64,000 nt of DNA from Lentzea jiangxiensis (GCF_900104175.1 NZ_FNIX01000003.1:372001-436000), one strand, 5' to 3'; positions 1 to 9,279 are shown, counted from the stretch's first letter. Notes: generated by a model not told the origin, from the letters alone. Numbers and translations: made by a program.

Positions 1-1678
1 CGTCACGGCCGCCGCGCAGCGCTGGGGCGTGCCGGTGGCCGAGTGCACCGCTCGCGACGGCGCCGTGCGCCACCCGCGCCGGGGCAGGCTCGCCTACCGG
101 GCGCTCGTCCCCGCGGCGGCCGCGCTCGACCCCGCCACCGTGCCCGTCGAGCTCACGCCTCCGGAGAAGTGGCGGCTGCTGGGCAAGACCCGGGACGGGC
201 GGGTGGACGCCCGCGACATCGTCACCGGCCGCACCCGGTACGGCATCGACTCCCGTCCCGCCGGCTCCCTGGTCGCGGTCGTGGCCCGGCCGCCGTGGAT
301 CGGCGCGACGCCGCAGTCCGTGGACGACACCGCGGCCCGCGGCCTGCCGGGAGTGGTCGACGTCCTGACGCTCACGACGCCCGCAGACGGTCAGGGCGGT
401 GTCGCGGTGATCGCGAGGTCGACCCACCAGGCGTTGCGGGGCAGGGACGCCCTGAAGATCACGTGGGGTGGTGGCACCCCCGCCGCGGACAGCCGCACGT
501 GGCTCGCGGACCTGCGGTCGGCGTTGCCCGCACAGAGCCCGGTCACCGGCTTCGAGCGCGTGTACGAGATGCCGTTGCTCGCGCACGCGCCGATGGAGCC
601 GATGAACGCCACGGCGCACGTTCGTCCGGACGGCGTGACCATCTGGGCGCCGACGCAGGACCCCGGCGGTCTCCGCACCCAGCTCGCCCGCCAGCTCGGC
701 CTGCCCGCCACGGCCGTGCGGGTGGAGACGACGACCTCGGGCGGTGCGTTCGGTCGTCGCATCGAAACGGACCCGGTGCTGGAGGCCGTGGCCTGCTCGC
801 GTCGCGTCGGCGCTCCCGTGCAGGTGCTGTGGACGCGAGCCGACGACATGCGGCACGACTCGTACCGGCCGATGTCGGTGCACCGCCTGTCGGCCGAGAT
901 CGGCGCGGGCGGTGTGCCCGTGCGGCGTGCGCACGAGGTCGCGACGTGGGGCCTGACCGTGCTGCCGTTCTTCAGCAACCCGGCGCTGATCAAGGCCAGC
1001 GGCGACCACTTCCCGTACGGCGTGCCCGGCGACGTCACCGTCACCGTCCGGCCGGCCCCGCTGCGCACCGGGTTCTGGCGGGCCGTGTACGCGGGCCAGT
1101 TCGTCTACGCCGAGGAGAACTTCCTCAGCGAGATCGGCACCCGGTCCGGCCTCGACCAGGTGGCGCTGCGCCGCTCGTTGCTCCCGGCGGACTCGCGCCT
1201 GCACCGCCTGCTCGACACCGCAGCCGAACGGGCCCGCTGGACCAGGCCGCCCGCACGGGGCACCCACCGCGGCGTCGCGTGCCTGGAGGAGTACGGCTCG
1301 GCGATCGCGGTGATCGCGGTGGCGGACCCGTCCGCGCGCCGGGTGCTGCGCGTGCACGCGGCCGTCGACGTCGGCGTGGCGCTGCACCCGTCCGGCGTCC
1401 GCGCGCAGGTCGAGGGCTGCGTGGTCGATGCTCTGTCCACTGTGCTCGGTGCGCAGATCACGGTCCGGGACGGGCACGTCGCGCAGTCGTCGTTCGGTGA
1501 CTACGCGTGGGCGCGAATCGGGCAGACACCCGAGATCGACGTGACCATCGTGCAGTCGAACGCCCCGCTCGGCGGCCTCGGCGAACTCGCCTACCCCCCG
1601 GCCGCCGCCGCCATCGCCGCGGCACTGGCGGGTGAGGAGCCGGTGACCGGCATGCCGTTCGGGACCGACGTGGGGTGA
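1..1678 (+). CDS. Molybdopterin-binding subunit of an isoquinoline 1-oxidoreductase-like hydroxylase (5' truncated)
   Basis: Open from the first bases of the window (frame starts at position 2), so the N-terminal part lies outside. The visible ~558 residues match the C-terminal two thirds of the large subunit of xanthine dehydrogenase/aldehyde oxidase family enzymes, closest in style to IorB (isoquinoline 1-oxidoreductase beta subunit): an RWGVPVAEC segment, then LLGKTRDGRVDARDIVTG, the GGAFGRR molybdopterin-contact loop, and a C-terminal GGLGELAYPPAAAAIAAAL segment containing the catalytic-Glu region (GLGE). Such enzymes hydroxylate N-heterocycles or aldehydes with a Mo cofactor and a separate 2Fe-2S subunit, which would lie upstream. 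The ATG/GTG codons near the left edge are internal. The subfamily assignment is firm; the substrate is unknown. Confidence 0.85.
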   Translation, partial: VTAAAQRWGVPVAECTARDGAVRHPRRGRLAYRALVPAAAALDPATVPVELTPPEKWRLLGKTRDGRVDARDIVTGRTRYGIDSRPAGSLVAVVARPPWIGATPQSVDDTAARGLPGVVDVLTLTTPADGQGGVAVIARSTHQALRGRDALKITWGGGTPAADSRTWLADLRSALPAQSPVTGFERVYEMPLLAHAPMEPMNATAHVRPDGVTIWAPTQDPGGLRTQLARQLGLPATAVRVETTTSGGAFGRRIETDPVLEAVACSRRVGAPVQVLWTRADDMRHDSYRPMSVHRLSAEIGAGGVPVRRAHEVATWGLTVLPFFSNPALIKASGDHFPYGVPGDVTVTVRPAPLRTGFWRAVYAGQFVYAEENFLSEIGTRSGLDQVALRRSLLPADSRLHRLLDTAAERARWTRPPARGTHRGVACLEEYGSAIAVIAVADPSARRVLRVHAAVDVGVALHPSGVRAQVEGCVVDALSTVLGAQITVRDGHVAQSSFGDYAWARIGQTPEIDVTIVQSNAPLGGLGELAYPPAAAAIAAALAGEEPVTGMPFGTDVG

Positions 1679-1704
1679 TCGGGCGGGTCTGGGATGATGG
1701 GGCC

Positions 1705-2178
1705 GTGGCCGAGGGAGACGAACTGGCGGTGGCGCACCGCCCGGACCAGGTGGGCGCGGACGTCGCCTCCTGGCCGACCGGCAGGCTCCTGTCGGTCGCG
1801 GCCCGCGTCGTCGAGAAGCGCTTCGAGGACTTCCTGGCAGGCCGGGGCCTCACCCACGCGGGCATGATCACCCTGCACCACCTGGCCGACGGCCCGCGTT
1901 CGCAACGCGAGCTGGCCCTGCTCTGCCGGGTCACCGACCAGACCATGAGCCGCACGATCGAGCACCTCGACCGCGGCGGGCACGTGGTGCGCAGCCAGGA
2001 CCCGAAGGACCGCAGGCGGACGTCGGTGAAGATCACGCCGGTGGGCCGCCGCGCCCTGGCCGCCGCCCGCCGCGAGGAGCGCGAGTCGGACACGCTGCTC
2101 GGCGCGGTGGACGACTACGAGCACTTCCGGCGGCAGCTGATCGCGCTGATCGCGGCGGCGACGTCCACAGAGGACTGA
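1705..2178 (+). CDS. MarR-family transcriptional regulator
   Basis: Winged-helix regulator of ~157 residues. The helix-turn-helix region reads SQRELALLCRVTDQTMSRTI, followed by the wing motif DPKDRRRTSVKIT typical of MarR. I chose GTG 1705. An in-frame GTG at 1675 overlaps the stop of the preceding gene, but its codons look non-coding, and TGGGATGATGG just before 1705 could act as a -10 of a leaderless transcript. MarR proteins usually repress an adjacent operon and release DNA on binding phenolic or oxidised ligands. The neighbouring molybdenum hydroxylase is a plausible but unproven target. Confidence 0.85.
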   Translation: MAEGDELAVAHRPDQVGADVASWPTGRLLSVAARVVEKRFEDFLAGRGLTHAGMITLHHLADGPRSQRELALLCRVTDQTMSRTIEHLDRGGHVVRSQDPKDRRRTSVKITPVGRRALAAARREERESDTLLGAVDDYEHFRRQLIALIAAATSTED

Positions 2179-2303
2179 GGGCGGAGGCTCGCACCCGGTG
2201 CTCGGCCGGGGCGGGCTTGACCAGGGGTCGCCCGCGCCATCCGCGAAGTCCGCGGCGAACCCACGACCCGCCCTCTGCCGCACTCCCCCGCGCCGCCGAG
2301 CGT

Positions 2304-3335
2304 TCAGCCCCCGCAGGACCCCCGGACCACCAACGTCGTCGGCAGCACCAGGGGCCCCTCCTTCTCCGCCCCCGTGATCATCGCCATGATCGCCTTGGCC
2401 GCCGCCACCCCGAACCCCGGCTTGTCCTGCGACACCGTCGTCAACGCCGGCTCCACCACCGACGCGACCTCGATGTCGTCGAACCCCACCAGCGCGAGGT
2501 CGCGCGGCACCTGCAGCCCGGCGGCACGGGCGGCGAGCAGCGCCCCCACCGCCATCTCGTCGCTCGCCGCGAACACCGCGGTGGGCGGCTCGTCCAACGC
2601 CAGCAGCCGGTGCATCGCGGCGGTTCCGCTGGCCCGGTAGAAGTCCCCGGACACCACGTAGTCGTCGCGCGACGCCACCCCGGCCTCCCGCAAAGCCCTG
2701 CGGTAGCCCGAAACGCGGGCCCGCGAGGGCTGGTTCCCCACAGGCCCGGTGATCGTGGCGATCCGCGAGTGCCCCAGCGACAGCAGGTGCCGGACCGCCG
2801 ACCAGGCGCCGCCCTCGTTGTCCGAGGTCACGTACGTCGCCCGAGGTCCTTCGACCGCGACGTCCAGCGCCACGCACGGAACACCGGACTGGGCGAACGT
2901 CTCGAAGGCCTTCGCGTCCGAGCCGCTGTCGATCAGCACCAGCCCGCCGAGGTGGTGGCGCCGCGTCATGTTCACGTAACCGACCGGGTCGGCCAGGGAG
3001 GCGCCGACCTCGCGGGCGTCGCCGCTCGTCGCGAGCATCAGCAGGTGGTAGCCGTGGGCGCTCAGCGCGGACTTCAGGCCGATCAGGAGGTCCTGCAGGT
3101 ACGGGTGCCGCCAGCCCGGCCTGCGGTGGTCGGTGTCCCAGACGAGGCCGATCATCGTCGACTGCTTGGTCGACAACGCGCGGGCGGACTCGTTGGGCCG
3201 GTAGTCCAGCTCTTTCGCGACCCGCAGCACTCGTTCGCGCGTTTCCTCGTTGACCGTTCCCGGCTGGTTGAAGACGCGCGACACCGTCGCCACGGACACG
3301 CCGCAGAGCTGGGCGATCTCACGCCCGGTCGCCAT
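2304..3335 (-). CDS. LacI-family repressor of the adjacent beta-glucoside operon
   Basis: 343 residues, the usual LacI length. The N-terminal helix-turn-helix (residues ~3-25, IAQLCGVSVATVSRVFNQPG) and hinge helix (RPNESARALST) are followed by a periplasmic-binding-protein-like ligand domain ending in VGFDDIEVASVVEPALTTV. ATG 3335 has GGAGG upstream. It is transcribed divergently from a sugar ABC transporter/beta-glucosidase operon, and a GTAAGCGGTTAC operator lies between the two. It most likely represses that operon, and itself, until a beta-glucoside such as cellobiose binds, as CebR does. The ligand is inferred from the GH1 gene. Confidence 0.92.
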   Translation of the reverse strand: MATGREIAQLCGVSVATVSRVFNQPGTVNEETRERVLRVAKELDYRPNESARALSTKQSTMIGLVWDTDHRRPGWRHPYLQDLLIGLKSALSAHGYHLLMLATSGDAREVGASLADPVGYVNMTRRHHLGGLVLIDSGSDAKAFETFAQSGVPCVALDVAVEGPRATYVTSDNEGGAWSAVRHLLSLGHSRIATITGPVGNQPSRARVSGYRRALREAGVASRDDYVVSGDFYRASGTAAMHRLLALDEPPTAVFAASDEMAVGALLAARAAGLQVPRDLALVGFDDIEVASVVEPALTTVSQDKPGFGVAAAKAIMAMITGAEKEGPLVLPTTLVVRGSCGG

Positions 3336-3352
3336 CGGGCCTCCGTTTCACC

Positions 3353-3364
3353 GTAAGCGGTTAC
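3353..3364. promoter_or_regulatory. LacI-type operator GTAAGCGGTTAC
   Basis: Imperfect palindrome with GTAA/TTAC arms around GCGG, 18 bp upstream of the LacI start codon and in the control region shared with the transporter operon. Size and CG-rich centre fit LacI-family sites. A TTGACT hexamer at 3435-3440 could be the -35 of the rightward promoter, but I see no convincing -10. Confidence 0.6.
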
Positions 3365-3573
3365 ATAGACCCTACGAGCAGCACTTCCGCTCGTCAAACA
3401 GCTGCACCGCGAACGATGTTTATCAATCTGTTACTTGACTCATGACGCGTAACCCCGTTGTCATAGTCGCCACACATCTTCGGCCGGCGCTTTCCGATCC
3501 ACGCCGGTTCACCTGTTCGAAAAGAACCACCTCTCTGCTTCAACGCGCCCAAAAATCGACGGAGGCCTGGAAC

Positions 3574-4830
3574 ATGCGCCCCAAATCCCTCGCCCTCGGC
3601 TGCGCCGTGATGGCGACCGCCCTGGTGCTCAGCGGGTGTGGCAGCGGCACCGCGTCCGGTGGCAAGACCAAGCTCACGATCGGCCTCTTCGGCAACTTCG
3701 GGTACGCCGAGCTGCTGAAGGAGTACCAGGCCGCCCACCCCGACATCGAGATCAGCGACAGGACCGCCTCCTACTCGGACCACCACAAGAACCTCGCCGC
3801 GCACCTCGCGACCAGCAGCGGCACCGCGGACATCGAGGCGGTCGACACCGGCTACGTCAACCAGTTCAAGGCGACGCCGGACAAGTTCGTGGACCTCAAC
3901 ACCAAGGGCGGTGACCAGCTCAAGGACCGCTGGCTGCCGTGGAAGTGGGAGGGATCGCTGAGCAAGGACGGCAAGCAGATCGGCTACGGCACCGACGTCG
4001 GCGGCCTCGCCATCTGCTACCGCCGCGACCTGCTGCAGAACGCCGGGCTGCCCGCCGACCGCGACCAGGTCGCCGCGCTGTGGCCGACCTGGCAGGACTT
4101 CATGGCCGCGGGCAAGAAGTTCCAGGAGAAGGCGCCGGAGGGCGTCAAGTGGTTCGACGGCGGCCCGACCGTGCTCAACGCGATCGTCGGCCAGGCGTCC
4201 GTCGGCTACTACGACAAGACCGACAAGATCGTCGTGGGCGACAACAAGGAGATCAAGGACGCCTGGAACCTCGTCGTCGACGGGGTGAACTCGGGCCTGT
4301 CCGCGAAGCTGCTGTTCTCGACGCCCGTCTGGAACACCGGCTTCAAGCAGGGCCAGTTCGCGACCGTGACGTGCCCCGCGTGGCAGATGGCGAAGATCAA
4401 GGACCAGGCCGGTCCCGAGGCCGCGGGCAAGTGGGACGTCACCTCGGTTCCCGGTGGCGGCGGCAACTGGGGCGGCTCGTACCTGACCGTGCCCAAGTCG
4501 GGCAAGAACATCGACAAGGCCGTGGAGCTGGCGGCGTGGCTGACCGCGCCCGAGCAGCAGGCCAAGGTCTTCAAGAGCGCCGGGCTGCTGCCGTCGACCC
4601 CGAAGCTGTACGAGGACCCGTCGATCGTCGACTACAAGAACCCGTACTTCAACGACGCCCCGATCGGCAAGCTGTTCACCGACGCGGCGAAGAAGCTGAA
4701 CCCGCAGTACCAGGGCCCGAAGGCCGGCGACATCCAGACCGCCATCGGCAACGCGATGCAGCGCGTCGAGCAGGGCAAGCAGAACGGCGAGGACTCGTGG
4801 CGCCAGTTCGTCGGCGACGTGCAGAAGTGA
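3574..4830 (+). CDS. Extracellular sugar-binding lipoprotein of an ABC importer
   Basis: 418 residues. The start is ATG 3574, preceded by GGAGG at 3561-3565; longer in-frame starts upstream run through the promoter region. The signal peptide ends in lipobox LVLSGC with Cys22 as the lipidated residue, so the protein is anchored outside the membrane. The mature part is a family 1 solute-binding protein (KLTIGLFGNFGYAELLKEY near the N-terminus, a YGTDVGGLAICYRRDLL ligand-cleft segment, a C-terminal NAMQRVEQGKQ helix). It should deliver an oligosaccharide, probably a beta-glucoside, to the two permeases encoded next. First gene of the operon. Confidence 0.93.
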   Translation: MRPKSLALGCAVMATALVLSGCGSGTASGGKTKLTIGLFGNFGYAELLKEYQAAHPDIEISDRTASYSDHHKNLAAHLATSSGTADIEAVDTGYVNQFKATPDKFVDLNTKGGDQLKDRWLPWKWEGSLSKDGKQIGYGTDVGGLAICYRRDLLQNAGLPADRDQVAALWPTWQDFMAAGKKFQEKAPEGVKWFDGGPTVLNAIVGQASVGYYDKTDKIVVGDNKEIKDAWNLVVDGVNSGLSAKLLFSTPVWNTGFKQGQFATVTCPAWQMAKIKDQAGPEAAGKWDVTSVPGGGGNWGGSYLTVPKSGKNIDKAVELAAWLTAPEQQAKVFKSAGLLPSTPKLYEDPSIVDYKNPYFNDAPIGKLFTDAAKKLNPQYQGPKAGDIQTAIGNAMQRVEQGKQNGEDSWRQFVGDVQK

Positions 4831-4839
4831 TCCGCTGAC

Positions 4840-5760
4840 ATGGCTGTGATCGACAAGACGGTCCGCAGGCACCGCTGGGACACGAAGTTCGCGCCGTACG
4901 GGTACGTGGCGCCGTACTTCCTGATCTTCGGTGTCTTCGGGCTGTTCCCCCTGCTCTACACGATCTGGGTCTCGCTGCAGGACCGCAACCTGCTCGAGTC
5001 CGACGCGGCGACCTTCGTGTGGTTCGACAACTACGCGGCGCTCATGGCGGACCCGTACTTCTGGAACGCCATGGGCAACACGCTGAGCCTGTGGCTGCTC
5101 ACGACGGTTCCGCAGATCCTGTTCGCGCTGGTCATCGCGCAGCTGCTCAACCGCAAGGTCCGCACCCGCACGCTGTTCCGGATGGGCGTGATCCTGCCGA
5201 ACATCACCTCGGTGGCGGCGGTGACGATCATCTTCGCGCAGCTGTTCGGCCGGGACTTCGGTCTGTTCAACTGGCTGCTCGGCCTGTTCGGCGCCGGGCA
5301 GATCGACTGGCAGGCGGGCACCGCCACCTCGCACATCGCGATCGCCGTGATGGTGGTGTGGCGCTGGACGGGCTACCACGCGCTGATCTTCCTGGCCTCC
5401 ATGCAGGCGATCTCGCCGTCGCTGTACGAGGCGGCCACCCTGGACGGCGCGAACGGCCGCCAGCAGTTCTGGCGCATCACGGTCCCGTTGCTGCGGCCGC
5501 AGATCATCTTCACGACGATCATCGCGACCACCGGCAACATGCGGCTGCTCGCCGAGCCGCTGCTGTTCAACCCCGGCGCCGCGGCCGCGACCGGCGGCTC
5601 CGACCGGCAGTTCCAGACCGCGGCGCTGTACCTCTACGAGCAGGGCTTCACGAAGTACGACTTCGGCTACAGCTCGTCGATCGCGGTCGTGCTCGCCATC
5701 GCCACCGTCGTCGTCGCCGGGTTCGGCTACCTGGTGACCAAGCGGATCCGGACGGAGTGA
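4840..5760 (+). CDS. Sugar ABC transporter permease (MalF/CebF type)
   Basis: 306 residues with six predicted membrane helices; the first is YFLIFGVFGLFPLLYTIWV. The cytoplasmic EAA loop that docks on the ATPase reads YEAATLDGANGRQQFWRITV (about residues 198-217). It begins 9 bases after the binding-protein stop and ends just before the second permease. No ATPase gene is in the operon. Actinobacterial sugar importers of this type commonly share one ATPase (MsiK), which would have to be encoded elsewhere. Confidence 0.92.
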   Translation: MAVIDKTVRRHRWDTKFAPYGYVAPYFLIFGVFGLFPLLYTIWVSLQDRNLLESDAATFVWFDNYAALMADPYFWNAMGNTLSLWLLTTVPQILFALVIAQLLNRKVRTRTLFRMGVILPNITSVAAVTIIFAQLFGRDFGLFNWLLGLFGAGQIDWQAGTATSHIAIAVMVVWRWTGYHALIFLASMQAISPSLYEAATLDGANGRQQFWRITVPLLRPQIIFTTIIATTGNMRLLAEPLLFNPGAAAATGGSDRQFQTAALYLYEQGFTKYDFGYSSSIAVVLAIATVVVAGFGYLVTKRIRTE

Positions 5761-5764
5761 CCCC

Positions 5765-6652
5765 ATGACCGCAGTGCTGGAACGCCCGGCGCCGGCGCCC
5801 CCGGCCGGCCCCTCGGCGAGGGCGCGCAGGCTGGCGAGGCGGGTGGCCGGGCCGTGGACCTACGCCGCCCTGATCGCGATCCTCGCCGGGTCGGCCTTCC
5901 CCGTGTACTGGTCGTTCGTGGTGTCCTCGCAGACACCGGACGCGATCGACAGCATGCCGCCGGTGCTGGTGCCGGGCGGCAACCTCTTCGCCAACATAGC
6001 GCGGGTCTTCGACACCACGGACTTCGCGCTGGCGCTGATGAACTCGATCTTCGTGTCGGGCACGGTGACCATCTCGGTGGTGCTGTTCTCGACGCTCGCG
6101 GGGTTCGCGTTCGCCAAGCTGAAGTTCCGCGGCCGCAACGTCCTGCTGCTGCTCATCATCGGCACCCAGGCCATCCCGACCGAGCTCGGCATCATCCCGC
6201 TCTACATGATGATGGCCGAGTTCGGCTGGGCCGGCGAGATCCACGCGGTGATCGTGCCGGGGCTCGTGACGGCGTTCGGCGTGTTCTTCATGCGCCAGTA
6301 CTTCGAGCGCGCGATCCCGGACGAGCTGCTGGAGGCGGGCCGGATGGACGGCTGCCACTCGCTGCGGCTGTTCTGGCACGTCGCGCTGCCCGCGGCACGC
6401 CCGGCGGCCGCGGTGCTGGGCCTGTTCACGTTCATGCAGGCGTGGAACGACTTCTTCTGGCCGCTGGTGGTGCTCACGCCGGAGAACCCGACCGTGCAGA
6501 CCGCCCTGTCCACTTTGGCCAGTGGGTACACCACCGACTACACGCTCGTGCTCACCGCCGCGACCATCGGCACGGTGCCCGTGCTGGCCGTGTTCCTGTT
6601 GTTCGGCCGCCAGATCGTCGGCGGCATCATGTCGGGCGCCGTCAAGGGCTGA
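5765..6652 (+). CDS. Sugar ABC transporter permease (MalG/CebG type)
   Basis: 295 residues, with a Pro/Ala-rich cytoplasmic N-terminus, six membrane helices and the EAA loop LLEAGRMDGCHSLRLFWHVA around residues 190-210. It ends in GRQIVGGIMSGAVKG, a C-terminus typical of MalG-type permeases. Starts 4 bases after the preceding permease stop, with which it should form the heterodimeric channel. Confidence 0.92.
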   Translation: MTAVLERPAPAPPAGPSARARRLARRVAGPWTYAALIAILAGSAFPVYWSFVVSSQTPDAIDSMPPVLVPGGNLFANIARVFDTTDFALALMNSIFVSGTVTISVVLFSTLAGFAFAKLKFRGRNVLLLLIIGTQAIPTELGIIPLYMMMAEFGWAGEIHAVIVPGLVTAFGVFFMRQYFERAIPDELLEAGRMDGCHSLRLFWHVALPAARPAAAVLGLFTFMQAWNDFFWPLVVLTPENPTVQTALSTLASGYTTDYTLVLTAATIGTVPVLAVFLLFGRQIVGGIMSGAVKG

Positions 6653-6673
6653 CCCCTCTCAGAGGAGACTGTT

Positions 6674-8023
6674 GTGAGTTTTCCGGCCGGCTTCCGCTGG
6701 GGTGTGGCGACCTCGGCCTATCAGATCGAAGGCGCGGCCAGCCTCGACGGCCGCGGCCCGTCCATCTGGGACACCTTCGCGGCGGTGCCCGGGGCGGTCG
6801 CGAACGGGGACACCGGTGACGTGGCGGCGGACCACTACCACCGCTGGGAGGAGGACCTGCGCCTGCTCAGCGACCTGGGCGTCGACGCGTACCGGTTCTC
6901 CGTCTCGTGGTCGCGGATCCTGCCGGAGGGCAGGGGACGCCTCGAGCAGCGCGGCCTCGACTTCTACCGCCGCCTCGTGGAGGGGCTGCTGAGCAGGGGG
7001 ATCGAGCCGTTCCTCACCCTGTACCACTGGGACCTGCCGCAGGCGCTGGAGGACGAGGGCGGGTGGCGCAACCGCGACACCGCGCACCGGTTCGCCGACT
7101 ACGCCGCGCTCGTGCACGAGGCGCTCGGCGACGTGGTCCGCAAGTGGACCACGCTGAACGAGCCGTACTGCTCCTCGATCGTCGGCTACGCCGAGGGCCG
7201 GCACGCTCCGGGCGCGCGGGAGGGCCACGGGGCGCTGGCGGCGGTGCACCACCTGCTGCTGGGCCACGGCCTCGCCGTCGGGGCGATGCGGGCGAACGGA
7301 CTGGCCGAGCAGGAGTTCGGCATCGTGCTCAACCAGTCACCGGCCGTGCCGGTGACGGACTCCCCCGCCGACGTCGCCGCCGCGACCCGCCAGGACGTCC
7401 TGCTGCGCAGGCAGTTCACCGATCCGCTGTTCGGCGGGGCGTACCCGGAGGAGTCGCAGTCGGTGTTCGGCGACATCACCGACTTCTCGTTCCGGCAGGA
7501 GGACGACCTGGCGGTCATCGGGGAACCGCTCGACTACGTGGGCCTGAACTACTACTACCGGCTGCACGTGGCCGACGCGCCGCACCGGGAGCCGGACCCG
7601 GCCAAGCGCACCGCCCACGACATCGGCGTCGACACGACCCGGCTCCCGGACGTGCCGCGCACGGGCATGGGCTGGCCGGTGGAGCCGGTCGGCCTCACCA
7701 CGGCGCTGACGGACCTCAAGCAGAGGCATCCCGGCCTGCCGCCCGTGTACGTCACGGAGAACGGCTGCGTCTACCCGGACGTGGAGGGCTTCCAGGACGA
7801 CGACCGCATCTCCTTCCTGCGCGACCACATCGCGGCCGCCGAGGCGGCCGCGGAGGCGGGCGTGGACCTGCGCGGCTACTTCTGCTGGTCGCTGCTCGAC
7901 AACTTCGAGTGGGCGCACGGCTACAAGCACAGGTTCGGCCTGGTCCACGTCGACTACGCCACGCAGGAACGCACCCCGCGCGCCAGCTACCACTGGTACC
8001 GCTCGTTCATCGGGGCTCGGTAG
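6674..8023 (+). CDS. GH1 beta-glucosidase
   Basis: 449 residues, full length for family GH1. Opens with FPAGFRWGVATSAYQIEGA, the GH1 N-terminal signature. The acid/base is Glu163 in TTLNEPY and the nucleophile is Glu362 in VTENG; C-terminal WSLLDNFEWAHGY forms the aglycone side of the pocket. No signal peptide, so it acts in the cytoplasm on imported beta-glucosides and releases glucose. GTG 6674 follows AGAGGAG. Last gene of the LacI-linked import operon, equivalent in place to bglC of ceb operons. Confidence 0.95.
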   Translation: MSFPAGFRWGVATSAYQIEGAASLDGRGPSIWDTFAAVPGAVANGDTGDVAADHYHRWEEDLRLLSDLGVDAYRFSVSWSRILPEGRGRLEQRGLDFYRRLVEGLLSRGIEPFLTLYHWDLPQALEDEGGWRNRDTAHRFADYAALVHEALGDVVRKWTTLNEPYCSSIVGYAEGRHAPGAREGHGALAAVHHLLLGHGLAVGAMRANGLAEQEFGIVLNQSPAVPVTDSPADVAAATRQDVLLRRQFTDPLFGGAYPEESQSVFGDITDFSFRQEDDLAVIGEPLDYVGLNYYYRLHVADAPHREPDPAKRTAHDIGVDTTRLPDVPRTGMGWPVEPVGLTTALTDLKQRHPGLPPVYVTENGCVYPDVEGFQDDDRISFLRDHIAAAEAAAEAGVDLRGYFCWSLLDNFEWAHGYKHRFGLVHVDYATQERTPRASYHWYRSFIGAR

Positions 8024-8284
8024 CGGGACAGCCGGGCGCAGGTGGTCGAGTCGTGGCGCGTGCCGAGGACGAAGGTCTTCGGCACGCGCCACGCGCCCGG
8101 CGGGTTCGCGGGCGGCTCGGTGACGTGCGACCGCGAGGCCGACGCGCTGCCCCACGGCTCGTCCCCGCCCAGCGGCACGCTGAAGGCCTCGCACCCGCCG
8201 CCGGGGGTCGTCCCGGCACGCCGCCCACGAGATCAGCGCCGGCGCCGCGTCCGCCTCGTGGCGGCGCAGGCCCCCTACCCGGCG
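8024..8284. other. Intergenic region with a possible leftward gene remnant
   Basis: No intact gene. On the minus strand one frame (about 8228-7990) reads like a protein tail (CEAFSVPLGGDEPWG, then GAWRVPKTFVLGTRHDSTT), while another frame just upstream (about 8278-8225) reads RRHEADAAPALISWAAC. One frameshift would join them. No family was recognised, and the tail overlaps the end of the beta-glucosidase gene. It could equally be chance in GC-rich DNA. Confidence 0.25.
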
Positions 8285-8309
8285 GTTTCCACTTCGGTAC
8301 GTCGGGTAT
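8285..8309 (+). promoter_or_regulatory. Sigma-B-like promoter of ppk2
   Basis: GTTT at 8285-8288, a 15-base spacer, then GGGTAT at 8304-8309, an exact fit to the actinobacterial sigma-B pattern GNNT-N14-16-GGGTAY. Transcription would begin around 8316-8320, on or next to the GTG start of ppk2, implying a leaderless mRNA. Confidence 0.6.
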
Positions 8310-8319
8310 GTACGTTTTC

Positions 8320-9279
8320 GTGACAGACCTGACTCTCGAATCCGCGGACCTGTTCGTCGAGGGCTACACCGCCGAGTTCCCCGACGACGACGAACCGGTC
8401 CTGCGCCGCGCCGACGGCAGCGAAGTGCTGACGTGGCAGGAGAACTACCCGTTCACCGAGCGGATGGGCCGTCCGGAGTACGAGCGGCAGAAGCGGCTGC
8501 TGCAGATCGAGCTGCTGAAACTGCAGTACTGGGTGACCGAGACCGGCCGGCGGCTCGTGATCCTGTTCGAGGGCAGGGACGCGGCCGGCAAGGGCGGCAC
8601 GATCAAGCGGTTCACCGAGCACCTCGACCCCCGCGGCGCCCGCACCGTCGCCCTGGGCAAGCCCAGCGAGCGGGAACGCGGCGAGTGGTACTTCCAGCGC
8701 TACGTCCGCGAGCTGCCCACCGCGGGCGAGATCGTGCTGTTCGACCGCTCCTGGTACAACCGCGCCGGCGTCGAGCGCGTCATGGGCTACTGCACGCAGG
8801 AGGAGTACGACCGCTTCATGCGGCAGGTGCCGGAGTTCGAGCGCATGCTCGTCGACGACGGCGTCCTGCTGGTGAAGCTGTGGTTCTCCGTGTCCCGCAA
8901 CGAGCAGCGCACCCGGTTCGTCATCCGGCAGATCGACCCGGTGCGGCAGTGGAAGCTCAGCCCCAACGACATCAAGTCGCTCGACCGCTGGGACGACTAC
9001 ACCGAGGCGAAGGTCGCGATGCTGCGCGCCACGGACACCGAGACCGCACCGTGGACCGTGGTCAAGAGCAACGACAAGAAGCGGGCCCGCATCGAGGCCA
9101 TGCGCAGCATCTTGTCCCGCTTCGACTACGCCGACAAGGACGAGGAGGCGATCGGCACCCCGGACGTGCGCATCGTCGGGCCCGCGGCCACGTTGCTGGA
9201 GGAGGGCGAGGACGACACCGCCCTCAGCCCCACCCCGATCGCGCCCAGCGCGGAGGCTGGTCCCGGCCTGCACCCGTGA
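8320..9279 (+). CDS. ppk2: Polyphosphate kinase 2
   Basis: About 319 residues, normal for single-domain PPK2. Walker A motif GRDAAGKGG begins near residue 85 and the Walker B region FDRSWYNRAGVERVMGY contains Asp142; the KLWFSVSRNEQ and RWDDYTEAK blocks are also present. PPK2 transfers phosphate between polyphosphate and nucleoside di- or monophosphates, usually favouring (d)NTP formation. I prefer GTG 8320. The in-frame ATG at 8308 lies inside a sigma-B-like -10 element and has no ribosome binding site. The acidic C-terminal tail after ~residue 285 is variable. Monocistronic and probably stress-induced. Confidence 0.93.
   Translation: MTDLTLESADLFVEGYTAEFPDDDEPVLRRADGSEVLTWQENYPFTERMGRPEYERQKRLLQIELLKLQYWVTETGRRLVILFEGRDAAGKGGTIKRFTEHLDPRGARTVALGKPSERERGEWYFQRYVRELPTAGEIVLFDRSWYNRAGVERVMGYCTQEEYDRFMRQVPEFERMLVDDGVLLVKLWFSVSRNEQRTRFVIRQIDPVRQWKLSPNDIKSLDRWDDYTEAKVAMLRATDTETAPWTVVKSNDKKRARIEAMRSILSRFDYADKDEEAIGTPDVRIVGPAATLLEEGEDDTALSPTPIAPSAEAGPGLHP

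Noticed and set aside
43-1500. Long Arg/Pro-rich open frame overlapping the molybdenum hydroxylase
   Set aside because: Shadow frame of GC-rich coding DNA; the overlapping frame has clear family motifs.
3394-5766. 790-codon minus-strand frame across the sugar-transport genes
   Set aside because: Val/Arg/Leu-rich shadow with no motif, opposite two well-supported genes.
8308-8310. ATG as start of ppk2
   Set aside because: Lies inside the GGGTAT of a sigma-B-like promoter and lacks a ribosome binding site; GTG 8320 fits a leaderless start.
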